A stretch of 40,697 bases of DNA from an uncultured Bacilli bacterium (lineage in GTDB: Bacteria; Bacillota_I; Bacilli_A; RF39; UBA660). Positions within the stretch are counted from its first letter, which is position 1. Each line of letters starts with the position of its first letter. Shown here in pieces: positions 7,066-16,204 of this stretch. The notes beneath the pieces were generated by a model that saw nothing but the letters and a program-made list of their open reading frames with translations, searched no databases and had not been told where the DNA came from. A program made the translations under genes and the position numbers. The DNA lies in the NCBI GenBank assembly GCA_944332505.1, contig CALVKC010000005.1, forward strand, positions 1 to 40,697, given 5' to 3'.

Positions 7066-8934
7066 TATATCAACATCAATATCAATACCTATATCATCTG
7101 GTTCTATTATATAGGTATCTATTTTTTCATTTGTATATCCCGTGTTCGTGATATATTGATTAATTTTAAATGAATATGTCTCACCTTCAATTAAGTTTAT
7201 ACTTCCAGTAAATACATTATCATCTAACATATATTCATTAACCCAAAAATTACTTAAATCAATTGTTTTATATAATGTATCATCACTGTTAAATATATTT
7301 AAGGTATTATTACTTAACGATATCACTTCTATATTTTTATTATTATGTACATTAACAGTTAATTCAACATTTTTATAATTGAATTGTGTTTTTTTAATTT
7401 TAATTATTTTTTCTGTTTCAACCCCTACTTGTTCTCCATTATCGTTGGTTAGTCTACATTTAATTATAATAGTACTATCATCAATAATATATGAATTATT
7501 ATATTTCACATAAGATAAGTGTAAGCCATTAAAATCAACCATTTTAGGTTTAGATATTGTAATATTTTCATCTGAATTTAATATTATAGTATCTAAATGT
7601 AAATGATTATCTAACACTTCATTTGTTACTATACTACCATCTTCAAAACATTCATTTTTAAACGGTTTAAAGACGATTTTAGCGCCATTTATATTTTTAA
7701 TATCTAATTCTTCATCACACTCAATATTAACGCCATATAAGGCTTTATTTAGCTTAATACATGGCTGTATTATAGATAAATTAATAATGTCATAACTATT
7801 TGAAATAGTAACTGTATAGTATTTATTATTTGTTGTATTATTTTTTGGAATATTTAGTTCTATATTAGAATCAACATTATCATATGAGACATTTAACATT
7901 TTATCTGAGCAATAACAAGATATGTTATTATTAATAATTTCATCATAGAAATTATTGTTTAAATATCTTACATTTTTAGATATTATTGGTACTTTAATTA
8001 ATTGATTTTCATACGAACTTAATTTAAGAGTTTTATTATTACTAGAATTATCAAATGCAAGATATCTTTTAATGGTTAATGTTGGACCTTTATCTTGATA
8101 AATCTCAATAGAAGATTTATAATTTTTATATTTCCAGTTAATAATTATCGTTTTTGCACTTTCATTAATTCCTTGTGATTCTAAAATAAGCATATTATTA
8201 ACTATATTATATGGTTCATCTACAGTAAATATGGTTTCAGATGAAACATCATCAATAATCACTTCAGAATTAGTCATGTCTATTAGTTTATCATAATAAT
8301 CTTTCTTGTAAAATATTTTATGATATTCTTTATAAACTTTAAAATCTACTTTACCTCCAGAATTACTTATTCTTGTTGTAGATGCTTTCAAATATACATT
8401 ATCAATCACATCCTTATCATATATCCAATCTGAAACATAATTACTTGATTGATGTAATACTAATTTATCATTATATATTACAGTATTATAACCATATTTA
8501 GCTGAAATATAATATTCTTTATCTGTAAAATCGTAATTAGGTTCAAAATATATTTGATTATTTTTACTTAAAACACAATTATCAGTTGAATATATTGGAT
8601 TAATTTTTTGTTGTATTGTATCTATTTCAGTATCATTTAAAAAAATACCTATTATAGCAACACAACTTAATGTTATTGTTCCTCCAGAACAATCAATATG
8701 GTCAGTATTAGGTATTATTTTTATACCTTTTACTAAATTATACTTAAAATATATGTTTTTTCCATCAGTTTCTAACCCATAATTAGATAACATATTTATT
8801 GAGTTATTGTTATATCTTTTACAAATTGTGTTATTAATAACATCATCAACCGTAATTACATGATTTTCAGATATATTATTGTTTATGTTTTTTATTATTT
8901 TACCGTATTTAATTATTAGTTCGTTTATTGTCAT
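7063..8934 (-). CDS. Large beta-rich (BACON/Ig-like) probable virion or adhesion protein
   Basis: This 623-residue protein is almost entirely predicted beta strand. Repeated Ig/BACON-like signatures occur: a strand with SGGKVDFKV following a Ser/Asn-rich turn, and later KTIIINWKYKNYKSSIEIYQ, the pattern of BACON domains (ITxxW..Y.......I.I.Q). An N-terminal segment also has CSGGTITLSC. BACON domains are common in surface proteins and phage tail proteins of Bacteroidetes, where carbohydrate binding is proposed. The gene diverges from two tail-type paralogues (9045, 9791), supporting a virion role. The product name is inferred from fold pattern only. It starts at the ATG complementary to 8934-8932. 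Confidence 0.6.
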   Translation of the reverse strand: MTINELIIKYGKIIKNINNNISENHVITVDDVINNTICKRYNNNSINMLSNYGLETDGKNIYFKYNLVKGIKIIPNTDHIDCSGGTITLSCVAIIGIFLNDTEIDTIQQKINPIYSTDNCVLSKNNQIYFEPNYDFTDKEYYISAKYGYNTVIYNDKLVLHQSSNYVSDWIYDKDVIDNVYLKASTTRISNSGGKVDFKVYKEYHKIFYKKDYYDKLIDMTNSEVIIDDVSSETIFTVDEPYNIVNNMLILESQGINESAKTIIINWKYKNYKSSIEIYQDKGPTLTIKRYLAFDNSSNNKTLKLSSYENQLIKVPIISKNVRYLNNNFYDEIINNNISCYCSDKMLNVSYDNVDSNIELNIPKNNTTNNKYYTVTISNSYDIINLSIIQPCIKLNKALYGVNIECDEELDIKNINGAKIVFKPFKNECFEDGSIVTNEVLDNHLHLDTIILNSDENITISKPKMVDFNGLHLSYVKYNNSYIIDDSTIIIKCRLTNDNGEQVGVETEKIIKIKKTQFNYKNVELTVNVHNNKNIEVISLSNNTLNIFNSDDTLYKTIDLSNFWVNEYMLDDNVFTGSINLIEGETYSFKINQYITNTGYTNEKIDTYIIEPDDIGIDIDVDI

Positions 8935-9004
8935 AATAATCTATTTTTATATAAATATTTTAATAATTATGTGATATTTATTATAAAAATAATAATCATA
9001 ATAA

Positions 9005-9022
9005 TTTCTGTTATTACAGAAA
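9005..9022. promoter_or_regulatory. Hairpin upstream of tail-type paralogue 1
   Basis: TTTCTGT and ACAGAAA enclose the four-base loop TATT. A second hairpin with the same loop (9752-9767) precedes the next paralogue. It may mark transcript processing, an operator or a weak terminator. Confidence 0.45.
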
Positions 9023-9044
9023 ACAATAAATAATTTTTTTTAAG

Positions 9045-9746
9045 ATGGATAGAAAACAGTTATTACATGTTAAAAGTAAAGACTTAGTAGAAGGTAAGCC
9101 TAAACTACCGACAGTTGAACAAATAGACTATGGTGAATTAGCCATTAACTATGCAGCAGACAATGAAAAAATATCATTAAAGAATTCATCTGACAGTATA
9201 GTAACTATTAGTACTGATGCACAGAATGAGGCTAAATTTGCAACACAAACTAGAGTAGCTGAAATAGATGAAGTTGTATCTAAATCATTTGATGTTATGA
9301 ACACATCATGCGGATTTAATAGTGGCATGCAGTATACCCCACAAAATAGTTTAATTAAAAATTGTGTCTCATTATCAGAAGCTATTGAGATAATAGCTAA
9401 TAAAGTAAGTACGTCAACTATTAATACTTTAGCTATTAATACTATTGATGAGTTTAAAAATACTGTTAATAATGTAACAACATTAGAAAATTTACCAATA
9501 AATGGGCATTTAGTTATAGCTAATATTAATACTAATACCGATACATTATCATTATCATCTACTTTAAATAAAGGTAATGAGATAAGAATTATTATTCATA
9601 ATAGTAGTAAAGACAATTTAATAATTAATATAAATGATAATTTTATTAAATTATCTAAAAATGACATTATCATTAATCCTGATAATTATGGTGAAATAAA
9701 CATTATTTCAGATGGTAAAATAAATTATATAAGATATATTGAATAA
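9045..9746 (+). CDS. Tail-fibre-type structural protein (paralogue 1)
   Basis: This 233-residue protein has an N-terminal 95-residue module, with GKPKLPTVEQIDYGELAINY and NEKISLKNSSDSIVTI, that is typical of Bacteroidetes phage tail and fibre proteins. It is nearly identical to the same region of the next gene (9791). After about residue 135 it gains a beta-rich domain (DTLSLSSTLNKGNEIRIIIHN) that the neighbour lacks. It likely attaches a variable receptor-binding part to the tail. No Bacteroidetes-type promoter is obvious in front; a hairpin and an A/T-rich leader are. Confidence 0.65.
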   Translation: MDRKQLLHVKSKDLVEGKPKLPTVEQIDYGELAINYAADNEKISLKNSSDSIVTISTDAQNEAKFATQTRVAEIDEVVSKSFDVMNTSCGFNSGMQYTPQNSLIKNCVSLSEAIEIIANKVSTSTINTLAINTIDEFKNTVNNVTTLENLPINGHLVIANINTNTDTLSLSSTLNKGNEIRIIIHNSSKDNLIININDNFIKLSKNDIIINPDNYGEINIISDGKINYIRYIE

Positions 9747-9751
9747 AATGA

Positions 9752-9767
9752 CTTTGTTATTACAAAG
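9752..9767. promoter_or_regulatory. Hairpin upstream of tail-type paralogue 2
   Basis: CTTTGT and ACAAAG enclose the loop TATT, placed 23 bases before the ATG of the 134-residue paralogue. It mirrors the hairpin at 9005-9022. Confidence 0.45.
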
Positions 9768-9790
9768 ATAATATAAAAAATTTTTTAATT

Positions 9791-10195
9791 ATGGAACGTA
9801 ATCAATTAATACATGTAAGAAGTAATCAATTGGTAGAAGGTAAGCCTAAACTACCGACAGCTGAGCAAATAGACTATGGTGAATTAGCCATTAACTATGC
9901 AGCAGACAATGAAAAAATATCATTAAAGAATTCAGCTAAAAGTATAGTAACTATTAGTACTGATACGCAGAATGATGCTAAATTTGCAACACAAACTAGA
10001 GTAGCTGAAATAGATGAAGTTGTATCAGCAACTTTTGATAAAGTTAATACTGCTTGTGGATTTGATGAGAATGTACTATATACACCACAAAACGAATTAA
10101 TTAGTGATAGTACAAATATATCTGAAGCTATTGAATTATTAGCTAATCAAATACAATCATTAATTTCACGTATTGAAGTATTAGAACAAAAATAA
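9791..10195 (+). CDS. Tail-fibre-type structural protein (paralogue 2, short)
   Basis: This 134-residue protein repeats the N-terminal module of the 233-residue neighbour almost word for word (EGKPKLPTAEQIDYGELAIN, then NEKISLKNSAKSIVTI and FATQTRVAEIDEVVS). It then ends in a short coiled-coil-like helix (ANQIQSLISRIEVLEQK) that could trimerise. It looks like the same anchor without the distal domain. The DNA identity across the shared part is high, which points to a recent tandem duplication. It ends at a bidirectional terminator. Confidence 0.65.
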   Translation: MERNQLIHVRSNQLVEGKPKLPTAEQIDYGELAINYAADNEKISLKNSAKSIVTISTDTQNDAKFATQTRVAEIDEVVSATFDKVNTACGFDENVLYTPQNELISDSTNISEAIELLANQIQSLISRIEVLEQK

Positions 10196-10212
10196 GTTTT
10201 ATAATCATATAT

Positions 10213-10249
10213 AAAAAAATAACGGCAAATATTTGCCGTTATTTTTTTA
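10213..10249. terminator. Bidirectional terminator between the tail genes and nadE
   Basis: The arms AATAACGGCAAAT and ATTTGCCGTTATT form a perfect palindrome with A/T runs on both sides. The nadE stop codon (10239-10241) lies inside the hairpin. Confidence 0.9.
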
Positions 10250-11123
10250 TATCATTAACATCTAAAGTAATTTTATATGGATGGTTTCGTTTAAAACCAC
10301 TATTTAAATGCCTAGAAATTACTTTATCAACACACTCTTTTCCATATTTTTGATATAAATAGTTTTCAACTGGATTATCATATCCAAATCCATATTTATA
10401 ATGGATTAAAATATCATCCACTTCATCATAAGATTTGACACCAAATTGTTCAACATCAGATGATGTAATACCTAAACCATCGGTTGGTACAGCATTAATA
10501 ACTTCATACAATGCTTTATATTCATTACTATCAATCTTAAACATATTAGCTAAAACCTTAGCTAATTCAAAAACTTCAGTTTTAAATAGACTAGCCAAAG
10601 GAGTAATATCACCAACATCCCCATTTAATGTCCAGAAACCTAATAAATGTTCAGTCATATTGTCATTATCAACAACAATACCATTATAGGTTTGCGCTAA
10701 ATTATATAAGTAAATCATTCTTAATCTAGCTTTAATATTACCTCTTCTTATTTTATCTGAAAATGTATTTTCAACATCAGTGAAATTTTCTTCTATTGTT
10801 GGTAATGATATATTATATAATTCAGTTAGGTCAACTTCTTTATAGTCTGTACAAAAACATTTACCAATTAATTCGGCTCTCACTCTTTCCTCTAATTTAT
10901 TAGATTCAATATGGATATATCTACCTATTAATGGTATGTTTAATTCTTTACATATTGGTGACAGTATTGCTGCATTCAAACCACTATCTAACCCACCACT
11001 AACACCAATAACCAATGCTTTTATCTTATAATGACTAAGATAAAACTTAACTTTATTAGATATTACACCTAATACTTTAACATAATCAATGTTATCATTA
11101 GAATTTCCAACAAGTTCTTTCAT
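10239..11123 (-). CDS. nadE: Ammonia-dependent NAD synthetase
   Basis: This 294-residue enzyme makes NAD+ from nicotinic acid adenine dinucleotide, ATP and ammonia. The PP-loop is GVSGGLDSG (residues 40-48). RRGNIKARLRM, DNMTEHLLGFWTLNGDVGD and ITPLASLFKTEVFELAK follow, then VPTDGLGITSSD, all in the order of bacterial NadE. There is no glutaminase domain, so it uses free ammonia. The start is taken at the ATG complementary to 11123-11121; an upstream TTG in frame sits inside the promoter. It is the last step of the salvage route formed with pncA, pncB and nadD elsewhere in the window, but has its own promoter on the opposite strand. Confidence 0.95.
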   Translation of the reverse strand: MKELVGNSNDNIDYVKVLGVISNKVKFYLSHYKIKALVIGVSGGLDSGLNAAILSPICKELNIPLIGRYIHIESNKLEERVRAELIGKCFCTDYKEVDLTELYNISLPTIEENFTDVENTFSDKIRRGNIKARLRMIYLYNLAQTYNGIVVDNDNMTEHLLGFWTLNGDVGDITPLASLFKTEVFELAKVLANMFKIDSNEYKALYEVINAVPTDGLGITSSDVEQFGVKSYDEVDDILIHYKYGFGYDNPVENYLYQKYGKECVDKVISRHLNSGFKRNHPYKITLDVNDIKK

Positions 11124-11144
11124 ATTTAATATATTTTTTGTTTG

Positions 11145-11175
11145 CAAATATATATAATAATTCTCTTATAACAAA
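11145..11175 (-). promoter_or_regulatory. Promoter of nadE
   Basis: On the minus strand, TTTG (complement of 11172-11175) and TATATTTG (complement of 11145-11152) are 19 bases apart, about 20 bases ahead of the nadE ATG. Confidence 0.65.
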
Positions 11176-11180
11176 ATTAT

Positions 11181-11759
11181 TTATGATTTTTTTTTATTTT
11201 CCCTTAACTCTTTTATTGGCTTAAGTAATTCTTCGTATCCATATATCGGTTTTCCAACATATTTAAAACAGAAACTTTTACGCATTAACCTATTTTGATA
11301 ACGTTTACCTTCACTTTCAGTTGATTCTTTACTTCTAACTTTACCATTATATGATGTTGGTTGCCAATTTTCACTTCTAGTCAAATATGCGCCCATTTTT
11401 TCATGAATAGTTTTAAGATATAAAGTCCAATCATCTCCCATTGATTTGAGTATGCCACCACAAAAATTTATTATTTTAGATGATAGTCCTAAACCTTGAA
11501 AATCTGGTAATATTACTACCCTACTAATGCTATGACCCCAAGGCATACCTTTTCTAGGTGAATTTAGTAAGCCGACAAAACCAACTGGAATATTATTCCA
11601 AGAAAATAGTAAACATTTACAAGATTTATTTAATTCTTCCGTTAAATAATGATGTTTAAAAAACCCAAGAGTTCTCCATACGCTAGGTTCGACTCGCTGC
11701 ACGGTTAATTTGATATTTGGTTTATCGTAACTATTATTATTTACATATATATTTTTCAT
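11181..11759 (-). CDS. GNAT-family acetyltransferase paired with an ABC ATPase
   Basis: This 192-residue protein has a GNAT core: VGFVGLLNSPRKGMPWGHSI leads to the acetyl-CoA loop VVILPDFQGLGLSSKII (a variant of Q-x-x-G-x-G/A), then YLKTIHEKMGAYLTRSENW. The C-terminal 60 residues are basic. Its start overlaps the stop of the upstream ABC-type ATPase by four bases (ATGA), so the two proteins are made together. In COG2401-type proteins an ABC ATPase is fused to a predicted acetyltransferase; here the same pair is split over two genes. The acceptor substrate is unknown. Confidence 0.8.
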   Translation of the reverse strand: MKNIYVNNNSYDKPNIKLTVQRVEPSVWRTLGFFKHHYLTEELNKSCKCLLFSWNNIPVGFVGLLNSPRKGMPWGHSISRVVILPDFQGLGLSSKIINFCGGILKSMGDDWTLYLKTIHEKMGAYLTRSENWQPTSYNGKVRSKESTESEGKRYQNRLMRKSFCFKYVGKPIYGYEELLKPIKELRENKKKS

Positions 11760-12454
11760 AATTCCATTTCAATTGTTAAAATTTCATTTTCATCAACTCT
11801 TTTATAAGTATCATATTCTTCATTATCTTTATATATTAATCTTTCTATAGTTGATTGCCCATCAATTTGTTTATTAAGATTAAATACCCAATCTGGTTTA
11901 AGCCAATTAATTATATCAAAATGGCATGATGCTAAAATTATTTTAATATTATGTTTTCTGACATATCTTTGAAGAGCAAATGATAGCGATTTAGCACAAT
12001 CTCTATTAACTACTGATGTAAACTCATCAATTACTGCAAGATTTTTATGTAATTTAGCGTGATATAAAAACCAGCATACATCTAACCTAGCCTTTTCTCC
12101 GTTTGAAAGTTCATTAGGTTTATGTAACCATATTGGGACTGATGATAATCCTACGCTAGATAATAAATCAGTAACTTCCTCTTCATTTAAATTACTGAAT
12201 TGACTTACAATAGGTTTATTGTAATCATAATCAGGTATTAAAATTTCCCCTATTGTTGATAATATCGTTGATTTACCACTTCCAGAATTACCACAAATTA
12301 AACCTATATTCCAATTAAATGTTTCTAATTCATTTATATTTAACATTGGTATTTCAGTCGTAATTATTTTATCTACATTTAAATCAAATTTTTCACAGAC
12401 ATAATCAGTATATTTATCACATTCTATTTTACTAGTTAAAGTAATTTTAGCCAT
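11756..12454 (-). CDS. ABC-type ATPase (non-transport), partner of the GNAT protein
   Basis: This 232-residue soluble ATPase has Walker A GNSGSGKST (K61), signature ELSNGEKARLD (about 115-125), Walker B NLAVIDEFTS (D143, E144) and a switch histidine in LASCHFD. It has no membrane segment and no transporter partner, so it belongs with ABC ATPases that act on nucleic acids or regulate another protein. The four-base overlap with the GNAT gene suggests a two-subunit version of the fused COG2401-like proteins. The role in the phage is unknown; modification of a host or tRNA-related target is possible. Confidence 0.85.
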   Translation of the reverse strand: MAKITLTSKIECDKYTDYVCEKFDLNVDKIITTEIPMLNINELETFNWNIGLICGNSGSGKSTILSTIGEILIPDYDYNKPIVSQFSNLNEEEVTDLLSSVGLSSVPIWLHKPNELSNGEKARLDVCWFLYHAKLHKNLAVIDEFTSVVNRDCAKSLSFALQRYVRKHNIKIILASCHFDIINWLKPDWVFNLNKQIDGQSTIERLIYKDNEEYDTYKRVDENEILTIEMEL

Positions 12455-12553
12455 TTTTTTATTATATTTTATAATTTATTTGATATAAAATATAGTTAAA
12501 TAATTAAAAAAATAAATATTTATATATATTTTTATATATAAAAATAATAAATT

Positions 12554-13333
12554 ATGATATCTATATATAATAATAATAAATTAAATAATATATATATTAT
12601 TGCTGACATTCATGGAAGATTTACAACATTAATAAATGAAATTAATATTAATCCGATATTAAATGATTGTATATTGATTTGTGCTGGTGATATTGGTGTT
12701 GGTTTTAATTCTAAAGAATATTATAATAATATTTTTGAAAACTTAAATAACTTATTTTTATCAAGAAATATACATGCTTATTTTATTCGAGGTAATCATG
12801 ATGACCCAGAGTATTTTAATGGACAAATTTATTATTCAAACCTTAAATTAGTACCAGATTATTCTGTCATCATAAACAATGATAAACATATACTATGTAT
12901 TGGCGGTGGAATATCAATAGACAGAGTAAACCGTATTGCTTATGATAAAATACATTTAAATTTTGATAGTTTATATCCGTCTTATTGGATAAATGAAGAA
13001 CCAATTTTTGACGAAAATATTATAAATGAACTTACATCATTAAATATAAACATCAATACTATAGTGACACACACTAGTCCTTCATTTGCATATAAAAATG
13101 ATAAAAACGGTATTGAGTATTGGTTGAGTCTTGATGAAAATTTAAGTAAATCAATTGATAATGAACGATTAACCATGAATAATATATTATATTGTTTACA
13201 GAAAAATGGGCATAATATAACTAAATGGATATATGGTCATTTTCATGGACATGTGGAAGAAACACATGATAATATAGAATATATTGCGTTATATAATTTT
13301 GATTACATGTCAGATATATTTAAACTTTCTTAA
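12554..13333 (+). CDS. Calcineurin-like metallophosphoesterase (paralogue 2)
   Basis: This 259-residue protein has the complete metallophosphatase motif set: IADIHGRF, CAGDIGVGF, RGNHDDPEYF, THTSPSF and YGHFHGHVEE. It is a shorter paralogue of the 358-residue protein at 3266-4342 and lacks that protein's acidic C-terminus. It is transcribed away from the GNAT/ABC pair. The 99-base divergent spacer is almost pure A/T and shows no clear TAnnTTTG box. The substrate is unknown. Confidence 0.88.
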   Translation: MISIYNNNKLNNIYIIADIHGRFTTLINEININPILNDCILICAGDIGVGFNSKEYYNNIFENLNNLFLSRNIHAYFIRGNHDDPEYFNGQIYYSNLKLVPDYSVIINNDKHILCIGGGISIDRVNRIAYDKIHLNFDSLYPSYWINEEPIFDENIINELTSLNININTIVTHTSPSFAYKNDKNGIEYWLSLDENLSKSIDNERLTMNNILYCLQKNGHNITKWIYGHFHGHVEETHDNIEYIALYNFDYMSDIFKLS

Positions 13334-13336
13334 AAA

Positions 13337-13368
13337 GTTGTTTATTTAAAATTAAAGTAGTATATTTG
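13337..13368 (+). promoter_or_regulatory. Promoter of the 151-residue gene
   Basis: GTTG at 13337-13340 and TATATTTG at 13361-13368 are 20 bases apart; the ATG is at 13393. Confidence 0.6.
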
Positions 13369-13392
13369 CATAAAAAATTAAATAGCTAAAGA

Positions 13393-13848
13393 ATGAAAAT
13401 TGACAAAGTTACAATTAGAAATGTTGTTGGAAGAGCCTTCATAAGAGTTATGAAGAACCATAACAATTATCATCTTTTTATTGAAAGATTTAATAAACTT
13501 AAATATGGCGACATGAGTCAACATATTGGTATGTTTACAAATTTAGATTCATTAATGGCTGAAATTGACAAGTTATCTAATGAAACTAGAATGCCTAAGA
13601 GTGATACTTACATTCCTAGAAAAAATATTTATGATAGTGTGACATTTATGATTAATCATTTAATTCATTTCTTTCTAGAGGGTAATGTTAATTCGCATCA
13701 TTTATGCATGTATGGTCAAGAAGTATTTGACTTATCATGTTATACATTGTTAGGTGATGTATTTATATCTGACATGAATGAATTCAATAAAACTCATGGA
13801 AATCAAAATAAAGAAATTGAGGCGATGATTCAAAATAATGTATTTTAA
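13393..13848 (+). CDS. Hypothetical protein
   Basis: This 151-residue, mainly helical protein has no recognised motif. It begins MKIDKVTIRNVVGRAFIRVM and contains several His residues (NHLIHFF, SHHLCMYGQ). The end is acidic and Gln/Asn-rich. It is first in a two-gene unit with the cysteine-rich protein 22 bases downstream. Confidence 0.65.
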   Translation: MKIDKVTIRNVVGRAFIRVMKNHNNYHLFIERFNKLKYGDMSQHIGMFTNLDSLMAEIDKLSNETRMPKSDTYIPRKNIYDSVTFMINHLIHFFLEGNVNSHHLCMYGQEVFDLSCYTLLGDVFISDMNEFNKTHGNQNKEIEAMIQNNVF

Positions 13849-13870
13849 AAATTTAAAAAAATAGCTTAAT

Positions 13871-14317
13871 ATGTGTGATTGTAAAAATAAAACATGTAAT
13901 TTTTGCCAAAATGCATTTGTATCTAAAATAGATTGCACTGCTGAATATCGTTACAATATATATTGTAAACATAGTGGTAATCTACGTATGATTGACGTAT
14001 CAGTACCTAATAAAGCATTTGTAGAAATACCAGAATGGTGTCCAATTCAAAAGAATGGCGATGTAAATTTAACTCATAGTGAAAAATTGTCAAGATTGAG
14101 GTCTATGCAGCCATTTATTAAATGGGAAGACATTAAAGAAAATACAATATATCATATTCCTCAATTACCTGGTGATGAACGAAAAGATATTTTTATCACA
14201 AGTAAAACAGCTACTTCATGCCAGTATAAAATAGTAAATGATTCACCTAGAATCATATATACTTTATATCCATCAACACTAGCAGCAAAATTTTTGATAA
14301 AAAATAAAATACTTTAA
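13871..14317 (+). CDS. Hypothetical protein with cysteine-rich N-terminus
   Basis: This 148-residue protein opens with MCDCKNKTCNFCQN. The Cys residues at 2, 4, 9 and 12 could bind zinc, with Cys22 and Cys33 nearby. A central beta-like part (RMIDVSVPNKAFVEIPEW) and a lysine-rich C-terminus follow. No family is recognised. It probably shares the transcript with the preceding gene. Confidence 0.65.
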   Translation: MCDCKNKTCNFCQNAFVSKIDCTAEYRYNIYCKHSGNLRMIDVSVPNKAFVEIPEWCPIQKNGDVNLTHSEKLSRLRSMQPFIKWEDIKENTIYHIPQLPGDERKDIFITSKTATSCQYKIVNDSPRIIYTLYPSTLAAKFLIKNKIL

Positions 14318-14360
14318 AGTTAAAACTTGTTAAATAATCAATTATGATATGGGAAAATAC

Positions 14361-14391
14361 TTTGCTATTTTCCTATTTTTTTGTATTTTTG
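14361..14391 (+). promoter_or_regulatory. Promoter of the helicase unit
   Basis: TTTG at 14361-14364 and TATTTTTG at 14384-14391 are 19 bases apart, with the ATG at 14418. Confidence 0.65.
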
Positions 14392-14417
14392 CAATATAAT
14401 TTTAACATAACATACTT

Positions 14418-16196
14418 ATGGATAAAGAGCGTTTGATGAGCATTTTAATTAGTAGAAATAATGATTATTTTAGAGGTACTTTGGATAAGAATGATGAATC
14501 ATATATTTACGATGCTCAAATAAATACAGCTAGAAAAATTGTTATGCAATTAGCATCAAATACTTATAGAACCAATCATGTAATGTTATTAGCGCCAATG
14601 CAAAGTGGTAAAACTGCGACATGTATATCAGTTATTAATATAATAAATAAATCTTTGCTATATAAAAATATGGCAATTAATAAATATTTGTTTATTAGTG
14701 GCATGAATGATTGTGGTTTGAAAAACCAAACATATAAACGTGTTCTTGACCAAGTTATTGATGCTAATGAATCTAATGTATATCATAATAAAAAAAGTAA
14801 CAGTAAATCGAAATATTTTGTATTAAAAAATAGTGATTTATTGTCATATGATGGTATATTAGATAATTCTTTAATTTTTATCGATGAGTCACATTATGGT
14901 TCGAATGAAAAAAACATATTAACCCAATTTTTAGTTAAGCATGGTGTTGACTGGAAAAATACCGAAGATTTAATTAAACGAAATATCTATATTGTTTCAG
15001 TTTCGGCAACACCATTTGATGAATTAATTAGTGATAGAATTCAATCTAAAAAAATGGTTGAACTAGATACTGATGATGAATATGTTGGCGTTAGTAATTA
15101 TCTAAAAAATGATGTGATTTTCGATGCTGATAAAGACGATATTACCGAAGATGGTGCAATATTTGATTATATTATGGATGCCCATTGGCGAATGCAAGAT
15201 TCAAAAAAATTAGGAGTTATTTTTATCAGAACTAGAAATTTTGATATTATAAAGAATAATGGTTATGTAAAAGATAACTTTAATGTTTATGAAATGTATG
15301 CTAGTGGTAGCAATATCCAATATAGTGAATTAGATAATAAAATGTCTGAATTATATAACGCTAACTTGACTAATGATTTAGGTGATTTAAAACCTTTGAT
15401 TGTTTTAATCAAAGGCGCTTTTAGAGCTGGTATTACAATTAAACCTAAATTTAAAGATATTATATATATGATACATGATTACTCAGTTAAAGCTGATACA
15501 ACTGCGCAAGCTCTTTTAGGTCGAATGTGTGGTTATAGGGATAAAGATAGTGTAATTACAAACACATACTTTTATCTTAATAAAAAGTTTGCTGATATGT
15601 ATTCAGCTTGGGAAAATGATTTCCAAAATAAAGACTTAATACCATGTAATAAAACAGAATGGGAATGGGTTGATAATGGTTATACTGGAGATGATGTCAA
15701 ATTTGGAAGTCGACCATGTGGCAATTTCTCAATACCATTATCAAATGATGAAATTAAAGAAATATTTTTGCTAGGTAAAGGTAAACGTAATAGGGCAAAA
15801 TTAATTGAAAATCGCTTTAATGAACTTTTGAAAAAAAATAATGTTTCTATTAAATATGACTATATAAACGAAGTACATATTAGTGGAAAGAATCATTATG
15901 CTAAATCTTCACAAGAAAAACGATTTAATTCATTTAATGAAGACTCTTTAGTTTTTCAATTTAGACCAGAAAAAATTAAACAATTTATAGTAGACACAAA
16001 TCGAGATTACCTAACACATGAAGATGTTGGTAAACGATGTGTATCTATAGTGTTAGATGCTAACATATTAGATGATGCTGCTGAAAACATTAGTGGTAAT
16101 AAAAGATTACTTATTTATTATGTTGAAGTTGGGCAAAAACAAATGGTGTATTCAAGAAAAGGTCAATATAAACCACATAAAGATACTGAAATTTAA
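14418..16196 (+). CDS. Superfamily 2 DEAD/DEAH-like helicase
   Basis: This 592-residue protein has helicase motifs in order: Walker A APMQSGKTA (K65), Walker B with DESH (IFIDESHYGS, residues 154-162), motif III SVSATPFDEL (about 194-203), motif V-like GAFRAGITI and motif VI-like AQALLGRMCGYR. It is expected to use ATP to move on or remodel nucleic acid. The C-terminal 180 residues (after GYTGDD) are unlike known helicase accessory domains that I can name. It could serve replication, recombination or counter-defence. Only an unknown gene follows in the unit. Confidence 0.88.
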   Translation: MDKERLMSILISRNNDYFRGTLDKNDESYIYDAQINTARKIVMQLASNTYRTNHVMLLAPMQSGKTATCISVINIINKSLLYKNMAINKYLFISGMNDCGLKNQTYKRVLDQVIDANESNVYHNKKSNSKSKYFVLKNSDLLSYDGILDNSLIFIDESHYGSNEKNILTQFLVKHGVDWKNTEDLIKRNIYIVSVSATPFDELISDRIQSKKMVELDTDDEYVGVSNYLKNDVIFDADKDDITEDGAIFDYIMDAHWRMQDSKKLGVIFIRTRNFDIIKNNGYVKDNFNVYEMYASGSNIQYSELDNKMSELYNANLTNDLGDLKPLIVLIKGAFRAGITIKPKFKDIIYMIHDYSVKADTTAQALLGRMCGYRDKDSVITNTYFYLNKKFADMYSAWENDFQNKDLIPCNKTEWEWVDNGYTGDDVKFGSRPCGNFSIPLSNDEIKEIFLLGKGKRNRAKLIENRFNELLKKNNVSIKYDYINEVHISGKNHYAKSSQEKRFNSFNEDSLVFQFRPEKIKQFIVDTNRDYLTHEDVGKRCVSIVLDANILDDAAENISGNKRLLIYYVEVGQKQMVYSRKGQYKPHKDTEI

Positions 16197-16204
16197 TTAA
16201 AATT

